A DNA stretch of 64,000 nucleotides. Source: Levilactobacillus angrenensis (lineage in GTDB: Bacteria > Bacillota > Bacilli > Lactobacillales > Lactobacillaceae). The notes beneath the pieces are model-generated. The model worked only from the letters and a program-made list of their open reading frames with translations. It had not been told where the DNA came from and made no database searches. Of the stretch, positions 52,491-61,600 are shown piece by piece (positions within the stretch are counted from its first letter, which is position 1; the number at the start of each line of letters is the position of its first letter). The stretch lies in contig NZ_RHOB01000003.1 in the NCBI RefSeq assembly GCF_003946085.1, positions 119,313-183,312 on the forward strand, in the 5' to 3' direction. A program made the translations under genes and the position numbers.

Positions 52491-53957
52491 TTACTGCAAA
52501 TACTTCTGCCAATCCGGCACGTCCATGAACTTGGCCCGCACGAACTGGTCTTTCATATCAAACGGCACGGTGCCGTCGATCACCAATTTGGACGACATCC
52601 CCCGGGTCCGAATCGACTTAGGGTCGTAGGCTGGCCGCTCGGACGGATCCAGCGGATGGTTGCGCATCCCCGGCAGCACCAGCAAGTCTTGGTCCGCCTG
52701 AAAGCGCGTGTTCACGGTCCACATCACATCGTTCATATCAAAAATATCAACGTCTTCATCGACTAAAATGACCGTCTTCAATTCCTTGAAGGCCGAAAAC
52801 GCTAGGAGCGCTGCTTGGCGTTGAATTCCTTCGTCGGCCGCATCTTCCTTGTGAATCTGCATGATGGTCATCAATTTACCACCACCTGCTGGCGGATTGT
52901 ACACGTTCAACACCTTTCCCGGAATCGCCCGGTTGGTCAGCTCTAAAATACTGGCTTCCGTGGGGATACCGGCCATACTGACGTGCTCTTCGGAAGGGCC
53001 GATGACACTTTGCATGATGGGCTGCTCCCGATGGGTGACCGCCGTGACCTTGATGACCTGAAGCGCCGGATTGGCGTCACCATCGTACCCCGGAAACTCC
53101 GGCATTGCCTTGCCCGTGTGGGTGTTGATATCTTCTTGAATCCGCTCGTTAGGCATGATATAGCCTTCCAACGTGAACTCGGAGCGCGCAATGGCGTTTT
53201 CATCGACCGTCAAGGCGGGCGTCAATCCCACGGCCTCTTGGCGAATCGCCCCGGCAACGCCCAGTTCGTTGTATCCCAGCGGCGTGGTTGGTGGCTCGAA
53301 CGTACAGCCAATGGTAATGGCGGGGTCCAGTCCAATGTTGATGGTCACTGGCATCGGCTCATTGGCGGCCTCGTATTCCTTGGCAAATGCCCCAATGTGG
53401 CGGCCGCCCGGCATGATGTAAATGCCCAGCTTGTCCTTATCTTCCAGCACCATCCGGTGAATCGTCACGTCACTCATGGTCTTGGCCTTGTTCGAACCCA
53501 GGACGACCCCCACCGTGATGTACGGTCCCGCGTCTTCTGGCGTGTTGGTCGGGGCCGCCACTAATTTACGAATATCAAAATCCGAATCAGTCGCCCGGTG
53601 CACGACCTCGTGGGCCGGTGCGTCGTCGACCATGACTGGGGGCACGGGATGGTCCACCGCGTCATTTAAAAATTGGCCCAGCGTGTGGGCGTCGTGGTGA
53701 AACATCAGCCCCACGCGTTGGCGACTCGCCATCAAGCCCGTTAAAACTCGGGTGCCGGCAAAGCCCTTGACGTGGTTAAACATCATCGCGGGACCTGCTT
53801 GTGTCGGCCGTTCCACGGTCCCCCCGGCACCGATGTAGCGGTAGACCCCCGAAAGTTCTGCGTTAGGGTCCACGGCCACGTCGGTTGCGTGATACTGGCC
53901 AGGATGGGTCTTGAGTTCTGCTAATACTTTGCGTAAGTCATACGGTTCGTTCGTCAT
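52491..53957 (-). CDS. lpdC: UbiD-family gallate decarboxylase LpdC
   Basis: 488 residues, the length of LpdC. UbiD family, using prenylated FMN to decarboxylate gallate to pyrogallol (or protocatechuate to catechol). Segments such as GPYITVGVVLGSNKAK, NIGLDPAITIGCTFEPPT and GPSEEHVSMAGIPTEA are typical. Divergent from the LysR gene, with a shared control region. In this window lpdC, lpdB and lpdD form one operon. Confidence 0.9.
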   Translation of the reverse strand: MTNEPYDLRKVLAELKTHPGQYHATDVAVDPNAELSGVYRYIGAGGTVERPTQAGPAMMFNHVKGFAGTRVLTGLMASRQRVGLMFHHDAHTLGQFLNDAVDHPVPPVMVDDAPAHEVVHRATDSDFDIRKLVAAPTNTPEDAGPYITVGVVLGSNKAKTMSDVTIHRMVLEDKDKLGIYIMPGGRHIGAFAKEYEAANEPMPVTINIGLDPAITIGCTFEPPTTPLGYNELGVAGAIRQEAVGLTPALTVDENAIARSEFTLEGYIMPNERIQEDINTHTGKAMPEFPGYDGDANPALQVIKVTAVTHREQPIMQSVIGPSEEHVSMAGIPTEASILELTNRAIPGKVLNVYNPPAGGGKLMTIMQIHKEDAADEGIQRQAALLAFSAFKELKTVILVDEDVDIFDMNDVMWTVNTRFQADQDLLVLPGMRNHPLDPSERPAYDPKSIRTRGMSSKLVIDGTVPFDMKDQFVRAKFMDVPDWQKYLQ

Positions 53958-54035
53958 ATCATGACCTCCTTGATTTCATCTACAAGGTCTAGCTTAGGCG
54001 GCAAACGACTTGCAAACAACTCGCGTTTCGACTAA

Positions 54036-54058
54036 CGTTATGCCTAACAGGAATAACG
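54036..54058. promoter_or_regulatory. LysR-type operator between lpdC and its regulator
   Basis: CGTTAT-N11-ATAACG is a perfect inverted repeat containing the T-N11-A core of LysR-family sites. It lies 25 bases before the LysR start and 79 bases before lpdC. Confidence 0.75.
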
Positions 54059-54082
54059 GCTGATTGCAGAAAGGACCTGCCC

Positions 54083-54970
54083 ATGACTATCGATGATCTC
54101 TATAGTTTTATCACCCTTTATCAAGTTCGTAATATCTCAGATGCCGCGGTTGAGCTGAATCTCACCCAATCGGCATTGTCGAAACGGCTCAAGTCGCTCC
54201 AGGCTGAGTTGAACAGCACGTTGATCTCAACGCGCAATAAACGTCAGCTGACCATCACCGAGAGTGGCGAGGTCTTCTTCCGTTACGCGCAGACCATTAC
54301 CGCACAGTACCAGCTGATGACCACCGAACTGGCGGAATACCGCGATCTCAAACGCGGGACCATCCACGTCGGCACCGTTCCCGTCATGGCCCAGTACGGC
54401 TTGGCCACGCAAATGAGCCACTTCATGCAGACGTATCCGCAGCTCAATATTCGCCTCGAAGAACTAGAAGGTGCTGACCTCTTACGCAAATTACAGCAGC
54501 AGGCACTTGACCTTGGCATCTTGCGCGACGTCCAAAGCCAACAGCTCAACGCGTCTCAATTTGCGACCGTCAACTTGACCGACGACACCCTGGTCACGGT
54601 GTTGGCCGCGAACCATCCCCTCGCCGCCAAACGCCACGTGACCATGACCGACCTGCTCCCCTACGAGGTGGTCAGCCTGAATCCCGGGTCCGGCGTCTAC
54701 GAAAAGATGGGCGACCGCTACCAACAGGCCGGCTTCACCCCGAATATTCGCTTCACCACCCCGCACATCGAAACACTGCTGGCGATGATCAAGGGGACCA
54801 CGCGCGTGACTTACTTATTTGCCAAATCGGCGGCACCCTTTCTGACAGCGGATTTTGTGACCCGCCCCTTCGACCAGCCCTTGGTCAGTCACCTCCAACT
54901 AGTCTACCCGCGGGGAACGCTATCAGCCGCGACGCAACGCTTCATCCAAGCGCTGACCCAGGAGGACTGA
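54083..54970 (+). CDS. LysR-family transcriptional regulator
   Basis: 295 residues: N-terminal HTH (ISDAAVELNLTQSALSKRLKSL) and a substrate-binding-type effector domain. Divergent from lpdC, so it probably senses gallate or a similar phenolic acid and activates the decarboxylase operon (inference from arrangement and operator). Confidence 0.9.
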   Translation: MTIDDLYSFITLYQVRNISDAAVELNLTQSALSKRLKSLQAELNSTLISTRNKRQLTITESGEVFFRYAQTITAQYQLMTTELAEYRDLKRGTIHVGTVPVMAQYGLATQMSHFMQTYPQLNIRLEELEGADLLRKLQQQALDLGILRDVQSQQLNASQFATVNLTDDTLVTVLAANHPLAAKRHVTMTDLLPYEVVSLNPGSGVYEKMGDRYQQAGFTPNIRFTTPHIETLLAMIKGTTRVTYLFAKSAAPFLTADFVTRPFDQPLVSHLQLVYPRGTLSAATQRFIQALTQED

Positions 54971-54973
54971 CCC

Positions 54974-55519
54974 ATGACCTACTTACTCATTTTACGGGCC
55001 ATCAATGCCGGCACCACGCACTGGCTGACCATGGCGGACCTGCGCGATTGGCTGCGAGTAGCTGGCGCCACCGCCGTTAAAACCGTTGGCAATACCGGCA
55101 ACTGCCGGTTCACCAGTCCCCTGGCGCCGCTGGCCGAACACCAGCTCGTGGCGGACCTACTGGCCGAACACCTGGACTTTGCCCAGCCCTTTGGCCTCCT
55201 GACCCGGGCCATCTTTCTGCGAGAAATGGCCCAGGCACCAATCTGGTGGGGTAACGGGCAGCCAGGCCAGCACATGGTGTTGTTTAAACTGACGACCTAT
55301 TCTACTGACCAGGACAGCTGGCTGTTACGCCAGTTGACCACTAACGACCACGTTTTCATCACGCCACACCTCATCTTCTGGACCGTCAGTTACCAGGACT
55401 TCCGTCATTCCGCCTATGGTCAACTGAACGGCACTCCATTTTACCAGCAGACCAGCACCCGCAGCTACCGGACCGTACGGCGTTTACAGGCACTGCTGGC
55501 TGAAGACGTGCTATACTAA
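54974..55519 (+). CDS. DUF1697 protein
   Basis: 181 residues; starts four bases after the LysR stop. The family start MTYLLILRAINAGTTHWLTM and the VGNTGNCRF segment match DUF1697, a conserved family of unknown function. Likely co-transcribed with the LysR gene. Confidence 0.82.
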   Translation: MTYLLILRAINAGTTHWLTMADLRDWLRVAGATAVKTVGNTGNCRFTSPLAPLAEHQLVADLLAEHLDFAQPFGLLTRAIFLREMAQAPIWWGNGQPGQHMVLFKLTTYSTDQDSWLLRQLTTNDHVFITPHLIFWTVSYQDFRHSAYGQLNGTPFYQQTSTRSYRTVRRLQALLAEDVLY

Positions 55520-55549
55520 AACAATAATTATTTTGGGAGGACCTTTTTC

Positions 55550-55960
55550 ATGATTAAACCGATCATTCACGATCAAACGCGTTTGGCCCAGCCATCGACG
55601 CCCGCCACGGTGGCGGACGCGGCCACTGTGACCGACCTATGCGACACCTTGAAAGCCAACAGCGAAAATTGCGTGGGTATGGCCGCCAATATGATTGGCG
55701 TTAACCGACGCATCATCGTGGTCGACCTGGGAATGTTGCCCATCGCCATGGTGAACCCCGTTATCACCAGTCACGCCGGCCCTTACCAGACTAGCGAAGG
55801 TTGCCTGTCGCTCACGGGTGAACGGCCAACCCAACGGTACCAGACGATCGACGTTGACTTCTTGAACGCCGCCTTTCAACCGCAACACCAGACGTTCACT
55901 GGCTTCGTGGCCCAAATCATCCAACACGAAGTCGACCACTGCAACGGGATTTTGATTTAG
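55550..55960 (+). CDS. Short peptide deformylase-like protein
   Basis: 136 residues with motif 2 EGCLSL and motif 3 HEVDH (metal ligands Cys and two His) of peptide deformylase. Motif 1 reads GMAANMIG instead of the usual GLAAPQIG, so the catalytic Gln is replaced by Met. It is also shorter than the housekeeping enzyme. Probably the divergent Def-like type found in lactobacilli; deformylase activity is uncertain. Confidence 0.78.
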   Translation: MIKPIIHDQTRLAQPSTPATVADAATVTDLCDTLKANSENCVGMAANMIGVNRRIIVVDLGMLPIAMVNPVITSHAGPYQTSEGCLSLTGERPTQRYQTIDVDFLNAAFQPQHQTFTGFVAQIIQHEVDHCNGILI

Positions 55961-56069
55961 TCAGTCGTGTCAGCAGCGACCTAGTCGAAAGTGGCCTAAC
56001 TCGTTGGCTTCCGAAACGGCAACGTTCTGGCCGATTTCTGGCTTTCAATCTTTCGTTTCCAACCAAAAA

Positions 56070-56110
56070 ATAACCACCGAAACCATTTGCTGATTTCGGT
56101 GGTTATTTCT
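56070..56110. terminator. Bidirectional terminator between convergent genes
   Basis: AACCACCGAAA pairs with TTTCGGTGGTT with T-runs on both strands (TTTCTTTTT on plus; TTTTTTGG on minus). Confidence 0.85.
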
Positions 56111-56474
56111 TTTTGGGTCGTAACTTGAGCCAACCCCAGCCAATCAAGGCCAGGTTAAAAATCATGAGCAGCGCCCACAGCCAAAGGTAGTCGCTGATGG
56201 CGTCCGGGACGTGTGCGCGCCACAATGCTAGCGCCATGCTCACGACGATAACGCCGTTGACGACTAGGCCCAGCTGCTTGGTCCGCCGGTGATGGGCAAA
56301 TGCTGTGGCTAAAATCAAGACGACCATCACCGCCGTCATCAGCACGTTGGCCCGTTGCCAGCTGAATTCGACGCCCAGACTGGTGTAGGTCGCCGGCTGT
56401 AGCGACACGATCAGCAAGAACATCAGGCTCCCGACCACATTGAGTAAGGGCACACAACCATACAGTCTCTGCAT
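56103..56474 (-). CDS. Small membrane protein of unknown function
   Basis: About 123 residues from ATG 56474 with AAAGGGG upstream; four predicted helices and a basic C-terminal tail (KLRPKKK). No family recognised. Confidence 0.7.
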   Translation of the reverse strand: MQRLYGCVPLLNVVGSLMFLLIVSLQPATYTSLGVEFSWQRANVLMTAVMVVLILATAFAHHRRTKQLGLVVNGVIVVSMALALWRAHVPDAISDYLWLWALLMIFNLALIGWGWLKLRPKKK

Positions 56475-56665
56475 TTTCGTCACCCCTTTGTGTTCCCTTC
56501 ATGATAGGGACTCCAGGTCAAAAAGTAAACCAAAACGCTGGGGCTAAGTTATGTTGCATGACTAACTAATTACAGGTCTAAATGTCGGAAGATGAACATC
56601 GGTTGAAAACATTGGCACCACGCGACTCATGGCGTAAAGGTTCGGTATTGACAGCGTTGCAGTTC

Positions 56666-56697
56666 GTGCTGGCCGCCTGCCATTCGCCAACTATTGG
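56666..56697 (+). repeat. Solo end of the inverted-repeat element
   Basis: GCTGGCCGCCTGCCATTCGC and CAACTATTGG match the left end of the element at 49911. It lies next to the tannase stop codon; the rest of the 200-base gap holds nothing I can assign. Confidence 0.5.
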
Positions 56698-58091
56698 CAC
56701 AGCCCATCAATCCAGTCAAAGAGTTCCGGTAGATCGTAATCACCACTGTGGGGTGTGGCCCACGGCAGAGCGAAATCCACGTCGTAGCCGCGATTGGCCA
56801 GTTTGGTCGCCAGAATCACGGGGATGGCAAAAGACGTGTCGCGGTCCGCCGCCCCGTGGCGAATGCGCCAGTGCGGTGCCACGTGACTTTGTTTCCGTAA
56901 TAAGTACGTTAGCGGATTGACCGCTGCCACCAGGTCAGCGTCGGCCAAGTTGGCGGGAACCCGACTGTGGGCTTGCGCAAACGATGTAAAATGGCGGGCG
57001 GCCGTCAGGCGACTGCCGAACAAGTCGTTTTCGGGATTGCTTAAGTCCAGTGCATCAAAGGCCGGGACTGATTTCATCCGCGTAATGGCTCGGAGATACT
57101 GCGGCCAATCAATGCGCGTCACGGTCGACCCGTTGACGATCACACCGGCATACTTGGTCACGTCTTGACCGGCCGTCAATGCCGTTTGCGCTGAATCTTT
57201 CAGATAGCGCAGGATCAAAGCCTTGAAGCTCCCCTCACCCGTGTGGTCCAGCGACAACGGATTGCCCGCTCGGTCTTTAAGCTCGAGGCTATTGAGATAC
57301 GGGGTGAATGCGGCCTTGAGTTGAGGCGACAGTGCCCGTTCCTGGTCGCTGAGATGACCGTGGACGGGGGTGCAAATTTGCCGGTTATCTTCGACTCGAA
57401 TCTGTTGGCGGTGCCACTGATCAATGCCATTGAATTCCCATTCATAGGCGGCATCGGCGTGTTCCAGGTTGTGAATCGGGCAGTAAGCAGAGACGGCAAA
57501 GATATCGTCCGTTGCCGGTGCTGCGCCCAAATCCTGCAGGCGACTTTCAAAGAAGTCCGCATTCCCGCTGGCCCCCATCAATGCTGACGTGGCACCCCCG
57601 GCGCTGGTCCCGTTGGTGATGATGCGTTCAGGATTACCCGGGAGCCGGCCAGCGTTGAATTTGACGTAGCGCACGGCGGCCTTCATGTCCACGATAAACG
57701 CTGGGGCCTTACCAAGATTTTGGCCTTGACCATCCGTTTGCGTGCGGCCCCGTAAGCCTGCGGCAACCACCACGTAACCACGCTGAAGGGCGCGTAAGAT
57801 GGTCGTCCCCCGGCTGTACACGGCTGGATTACCCGGAAAGTCCCGGGGGCCCGGCAAATAACCGCCGACCGTATTGGGCATGAAGATGGGCGCGGTCACC
57901 CGCTGATACCCATTTACCGTGCCGCCGCTAAAATACGGTGTCGGCACGAAAACGTTGAGGCGCTGAATCGGGTCCACCGGCATCGTCACGTAGTTGAGGT
58001 CCATAAACGCCCGGTACGTGACCGGTTGCCCATCGAGTTGGCCCGTGTGGTCTTGTCCCTGTGTTTCATCAAATCGTAAGGGCGTTGCCAT
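56691..58091 (-). CDS. tanB: Tannase (tannin acyl hydrolase)
   Basis: 466 residues, same length and layout as Lactiplantibacillus plantarum TanB. The nucleophile motif GTSAGG puts Ser at residue 163; the other triad members fall at Asp416 (RHGAADRD) and His448 (PHSGDY), matching S163/D419/H451 of the plantarum enzyme with a 3-residue offset. It splits gallate esters of tannins; with no signal peptide it is intracellular. Gallate released would feed LpdBCD nearby. Confidence 0.94.
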   Translation of the reverse strand: MATPLRFDETQGQDHTGQLDGQPVTYRAFMDLNYVTMPVDPIQRLNVFVPTPYFSGGTVNGYQRVTAPIFMPNTVGGYLPGPRDFPGNPAVYSRGTTILRALQRGYVVVAAGLRGRTQTDGQGQNLGKAPAFIVDMKAAVRYVKFNAGRLPGNPERIITNGTSAGGATSALMGASGNADFFESRLQDLGAAPATDDIFAVSAYCPIHNLEHADAAYEWEFNGIDQWHRQQIRVEDNRQICTPVHGHLSDQERALSPQLKAAFTPYLNSLELKDRAGNPLSLDHTGEGSFKALILRYLKDSAQTALTAGQDVTKYAGVIVNGSTVTRIDWPQYLRAITRMKSVPAFDALDLSNPENDLFGSRLTAARHFTSFAQAHSRVPANLADADLVAAVNPLTYLLRKQSHVAPHWRIRHGAADRDTSFAIPVILATKLANRGYDVDFALPWATPHSGDYDLPELFDWIDGLCQ

Positions 58092-58178
58092 GCTAATTCC
58101 TCCATTTCGAATCCAAAGTTGTTGGCTCTACTGTAGTGGAAATTGGCCGCCGACGCAATTTTTTTGCCAAGTGGCTAC

Positions 58179-58586
58179 TCAGCGATTCCGCTGCTGAATG
58201 AAGTCGCCAAGTGCCCACCAATCCGGTAATGGCGGACGCACCCCACCGGTAACTCGGGTAATCTTGGTCGGCCAGCTGACCTGATAATCAATGGTCGCTG
58301 CCGACAGTGAGGGTGTTTGGTAGCCCTTTAAGTAGCTGTTCACGCGACCGTCAAATTGGACCACGTCCCCGTGTTTGAGCTGTCCCAGCTGGCAAAACCC
58401 CTTGGTCAGGTTGAACCACAGATGGTCCGTCATCAGTCGATTGTCGCGCAGTAACCGAGCCTCCCGCAGCAGAATCGTTGGCTCCTGGCCGTGATAGCCT
58501 GCTTTAAGACCGTAGCGTTCAAATGTCCCCTGAAACCGGTGACGCTCGTCAGTGCCCCGCCGTGCTAAATGTTTTCGTGCAGTCAT
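58179..58586 (-). CDS. Small OB-fold-like hypothetical protein
   Basis: 135 residues, ATG 58586 with AAAGGGGG upstream. Basic N-terminus; a middle segment (HGDVVQFDGRVNSYLKGY) looks like an OB-fold strand pattern. Found in many lactobacilli; function unknown. Upstream of tanB on the same strand. Confidence 0.75.
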   Translation of the reverse strand: MTARKHLARRGTDERHRFQGTFERYGLKAGYHGQEPTILLREARLLRDNRLMTDHLWFNLTKGFCQLGQLKHGDVVQFDGRVNSYLKGYQTPSLSAATIDYQVSWPTKITRVTGGVRPPLPDWWALGDFIQQRNR

Positions 58587-58676
58587 CAGTATTGCCCCCT
58601 TTACAGGTCAACTCCGTAAACGAAAGCAAAATATTTTTAGACATTGGCAATTTGTGAAACTAACGAGCCGTTTCAG

Positions 58677-58705
58677 TTGTTGTAAGCGTTACCATCAGGT
58701 AGAAT
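58677..58705 (+). promoter_or_regulatory. APC permease promoter with perfect cre site
   Basis: TTGTTG (58677-58682), 17 bases, TAGAAT (58700-58705). TGTAAGCGTTACCA (58681-58694) between them fits the cre consensus at every position. Confidence 0.75.
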
Positions 58706-58776
58706 AAATTCAGTAATTTCACAAGTACTGATGGCCCTTATTCTTTTCACGAAATCAACGAAAGCGAGCGATTATT

Positions 58777-60219
58777 ATGCAGAACCTGTCCCGGCACATT
58801 TCGTTTCCCCGCCTCTTGATTTTAGGCGCATCCAGCGTGATTGGCAGCAGCTGGATCTACACCAATGGTATCTTCTTCGATAAATACGGCGCGGGTGGCG
58901 AAATCTTCGGCTTCATGCTGGCCACCTTCATCACGGTACTGGCCTCGCTGTCCTTTGCGGAACTGTCGTCTATCTTTCCGCGTAGTGGCGGCCCCGTGGT
59001 TTACAGTTACTTAGCTTTTGGCAAACGTTGGGGCTTTGCGACCGGCTGGGCGATCCTGGGCGCGTATTTGAGTGCGCTGTCCTTTTACGTCACAGCGTCA
59101 AGTATGTTGCTGGCAACGCTGATCCCCCAGATTTCCGCTGGCCCAGGGTACACGATTGCCGGCGCCCACGTCTCACTGCTGGAACTGGCGATTGGTGTGG
59201 CCTTCACGCTCTTCATTTTCGCGCTAAACGTTCGCGGTACCAAACTGACCGCTGGCGTGCAAGCCGTGCTGTTTATCGGTTTACTGATTCTCGGCGCATT
59301 ATTGATCGTGACTGGCTTTACGCAAGGCAGTGTGCACAACTTCTGGCCCGCTTTTGCTGCGGGGAGTAATCCTTGGGCCAACGTGGTGCGATTCGTCTTG
59401 CCCGCGATGACCTTTTTGACCGGCTGGGAAGTCGTGACCATTTTAGCGGAAGAAGCCGCCATGCCGCCACGGAAAATCGGTAAGGCCGTGGTCGGGGCCA
59501 TCCTGCTGGCAGCCAGCTATTACATTATCGTCTTGCTGGCGAGCACCTGGGTCTACCCGTGGGAAAAGACGGCTACCTTCAGCATGGGGTCCATTACGGC
59601 CTTCACCGCGGCGGGCTTTCCGTTGCTGGGTACGGCCGCCTATCTGATCGCCTTTCTCGGCCTGCTGACCAGTTTTATCGGGTTATTCACCGCGGCGCCC
59701 CGATTGATTTTGTCCCTGGCGCGGGCGGGATTGTTGCCCCCACAATTCGCCAAGATCAATGAAAAACACAATACACCAGTCAACGCGACGGTCCTGGTCT
59801 TGGTGTTCGCGGTTGGCTTCGGCTGGCTGGGGAAAGGCGCCATGACGTACTTTCTCGACTTAGGTGGTTTCTTCGTGGCACTGGCCTGGGCGATTACGGC
59901 CGCGGCATTGTGGCGGATTCGCCGGACTTACCCCACGTTGAACGGTGGCTTCCGGTTAAAACGCCTGTGGCCAAGTCTGTTGGGTGGCCTGCTAGCTATC
60001 TTGATCGCCGGTGCAACCCTGTATCCCAAGTCGCCGGTCGCCTTGGCCTGGCCCACGGAATACATCATGTTAGCCGTCTGGTTGGGGTTAGGCCTACTGT
60101 TTTATTGGCTGGGCCGCCGCGAACACCAGCCGCAAGACGTGGCATTGCATCATTTGCTGGGCGAGAAGGAATTCACACGGTTGATTGATGTGAAAAAACA
60201 ACAGGATAAAGCTGAATAA
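58777..60219 (+). CDS. APC-family amino acid permease
   Basis: 480 residues with 12 predicted helices. N-terminal GASSVIGSSWIY and ELSSIFPRSGGPVVY motifs are those of amino acid-polyamine-organocation permeases. The substrate is not predictable. It is divergent from the OB-fold gene and has its own catabolite-controlled promoter. Confidence 0.9.
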   Translation: MQNLSRHISFPRLLILGASSVIGSSWIYTNGIFFDKYGAGGEIFGFMLATFITVLASLSFAELSSIFPRSGGPVVYSYLAFGKRWGFATGWAILGAYLSALSFYVTASSMLLATLIPQISAGPGYTIAGAHVSLLELAIGVAFTLFIFALNVRGTKLTAGVQAVLFIGLLILGALLIVTGFTQGSVHNFWPAFAAGSNPWANVVRFVLPAMTFLTGWEVVTILAEEAAMPPRKIGKAVVGAILLAASYYIIVLLASTWVYPWEKTATFSMGSITAFTAAGFPLLGTAAYLIAFLGLLTSFIGLFTAAPRLILSLARAGLLPPQFAKINEKHNTPVNATVLVLVFAVGFGWLGKGAMTYFLDLGGFFVALAWAITAAALWRIRRTYPTLNGGFRLKRLWPSLLGGLLAILIAGATLYPKSPVALAWPTEYIMLAVWLGLGLLFYWLGRREHQPQDVALHHLLGEKEFTRLIDVKKQQDKAE

Positions 60220-60224
60220 CAAAA

Positions 60225-60256
60225 AAAGGGTCTGGGACAAAACATCCCAGACTCCT
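60225..60256 (+). terminator. Terminator of the APC permease gene
   Basis: GGGTCTGGGA and TCCCAGACTCC pair across an ACAAAACA loop, then TTTT. On the minus strand a run of seven T follows, so it can also stop the dehydrogenase transcript. It is part of the repeat at 60227-60325. Confidence 0.8.
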
Positions 60257-60325
60257 TTTGCGCCAACTTTAAATGGCCGAAACGTGCGTCAAAAGGCAGC
60301 CGGTTCCGCTTAAAACTGATAACCA
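60227..60325 (-). repeat. Terminator-bearing repeat, copy 2
   Basis: Reverse of 21308-21402: CCAGACCC hairpin, then AACTTTAAATGGCCGAAACG and GGCAGCCGGTTCCGCTT with few differences. Beyond it, 60318-60395 has another inverted repeat (TGATAACC and GGTTATCA) not present in copy 1. Confidence 0.75.
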
Positions 60326-60408
60326 AACAATCCAAGCCCGGGATTATTCGGTTATCAGCCTTAATGCTCGCCGGCTAACCGCCTTTTGTCCCACTCTTTT
60401 TTTCGTCG

Positions 60409-61350
60409 TCATTCTTGATCTTGTTTTAACAAATTAAGTAAGTCACGGTCCCGCTGAGCCACAATTTTGGCCCCGTCATCGCCGTTCCAGTCGTAGAAAC
60501 CGCGGCCAGTCTTGAGTCCCAGTTCGTGGTCGGCTACCTTCTTGGCCAGCGCGGGGTCTTCTCCTTGCGTGGCCCCCAGGTCGGCGTAGAGGTATTTGCT
60601 GATGTTGTCGAACACATCCAGCCCACCGAGGTCGGCACTGGCAATCGGCCCGACCAGACTCCAGCGACGGCCCAGACTGTATTTGATAATGTCATCGACC
60701 GCTGCCGGTGTGGCGATGCCCTCATCCACGATGTGCAGGGCTTCTCGTAAGACCGCCAGTTGAATTCGGTTGCCCACGAACCCCAGCGACTCTTGCTTGA
60801 GACCCACCGCATGCTTGCCAATGTGGTTCATCAAGGCCACGGTCAGGTCCACCGTGGCAGTCGCCGTCTGTTTACCGGGCACGACCTCAACCAATGGCAT
60901 CAGTTGCGCTGGATTCCAGAAATGAGCCACGACAAAACGGTCAGGTTTGCGCAAAACGGACTGAATGGCGGTCGGACTGAGGCCGGACGTGTTGGTGGCC
61001 AAAATGGTCTCGTCACTCACGAAGGATTCGACCCGTTGCCAGACCTGTTTCTTCACGTCCAGGTCTTCGATGATCGACTCAATCACAAAATCGGTATCGG
61101 CTAACGCAGTAGCGTAGTCGGTCGTCGGCGTGATGCGCGCAAGGATCGCCGCGTCAGCCTCATGTAACAACCCGGCTTCCCGGAAAGTCGCTAGGTCATG
61201 CTTGATGGCCGTCATCCCCTGTTGCAACGCAGTATCGCTGGTGTCTAGTAGCCGCACCGGATACCCCTTCACGGCAAATTGCAACGCCGTGGCGTGCCCC
61301 ATGGTTCCGGCACCCAGGTTGGTGATGGTTTTGATGGTCGTTAGGTTCAT
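60409..61350 (-). CDS. 3-hydroxyacyl-CoA dehydrogenase family protein
   Basis: About 313 residues from ATG 61350 behind GGAGG. NAD-binding start TNLGAGTMGHATALQ (GxGxMG), catalytic region NTSGLSPT and AHFWNPAQLMPLVEVV with the His-Phe-x-x-Pro pattern, FVGNRIQ, and LGLKTGRGFYDW near the end. Could be a 3-hydroxybutyryl-CoA, carnitine or hydroxy-acid dehydrogenase; no fatty-acid partner genes are near, so the true substrate is open. Confidence 0.88.
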   Translation of the reverse strand: MNLTTIKTITNLGAGTMGHATALQFAVKGYPVRLLDTSDTALQQGMTAIKHDLATFREAGLLHEADAAILARITPTTDYATALADTDFVIESIIEDLDVKKQVWQRVESFVSDETILATNTSGLSPTAIQSVLRKPDRFVVAHFWNPAQLMPLVEVVPGKQTATATVDLTVALMNHIGKHAVGLKQESLGFVGNRIQLAVLREALHIVDEGIATPAAVDDIIKYSLGRRWSLVGPIASADLGGLDVFDNISKYLYADLGATQGEDPALAKKVADHELGLKTGRGFYDWNGDDGAKIVAQRDRDLLNLLKQDQE

Positions 61351-61441
61351 TTGAAACGCCTCCAAGTTTTTTTGGTTTGCGTTCTCTTTGCTCTCTTTGT
61401 TTAGTTTAGCATGAAAGGTATTACGATTCGTTGACAGATTT

Positions 61442-61486
61442 GAAAAAGCGCATGCTAGAGTTCCATATGGAATTCTAGCATGCGCT
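61442..61486 (-). terminator. Terminator after the methyltransferase operon
   Basis: A 40-base near-perfect palindrome (AGCGCATGCTAGA... TCTAGCATGCGCT, one mismatch) followed on the minus strand by five T. The methyltransferase gene ends 115 bases before. Confidence 0.75.
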
Positions 61487-61600
61487 ACTAGCTATTTAAC
61501 AACAAAAGTTTAGTGTACCTCACAAGATGAAGTCTTTAACTTCCCCTAAAAGAAGTAACAAGCTTAGAAAATATTACCCTCGTTATTCACATAAGATCAA

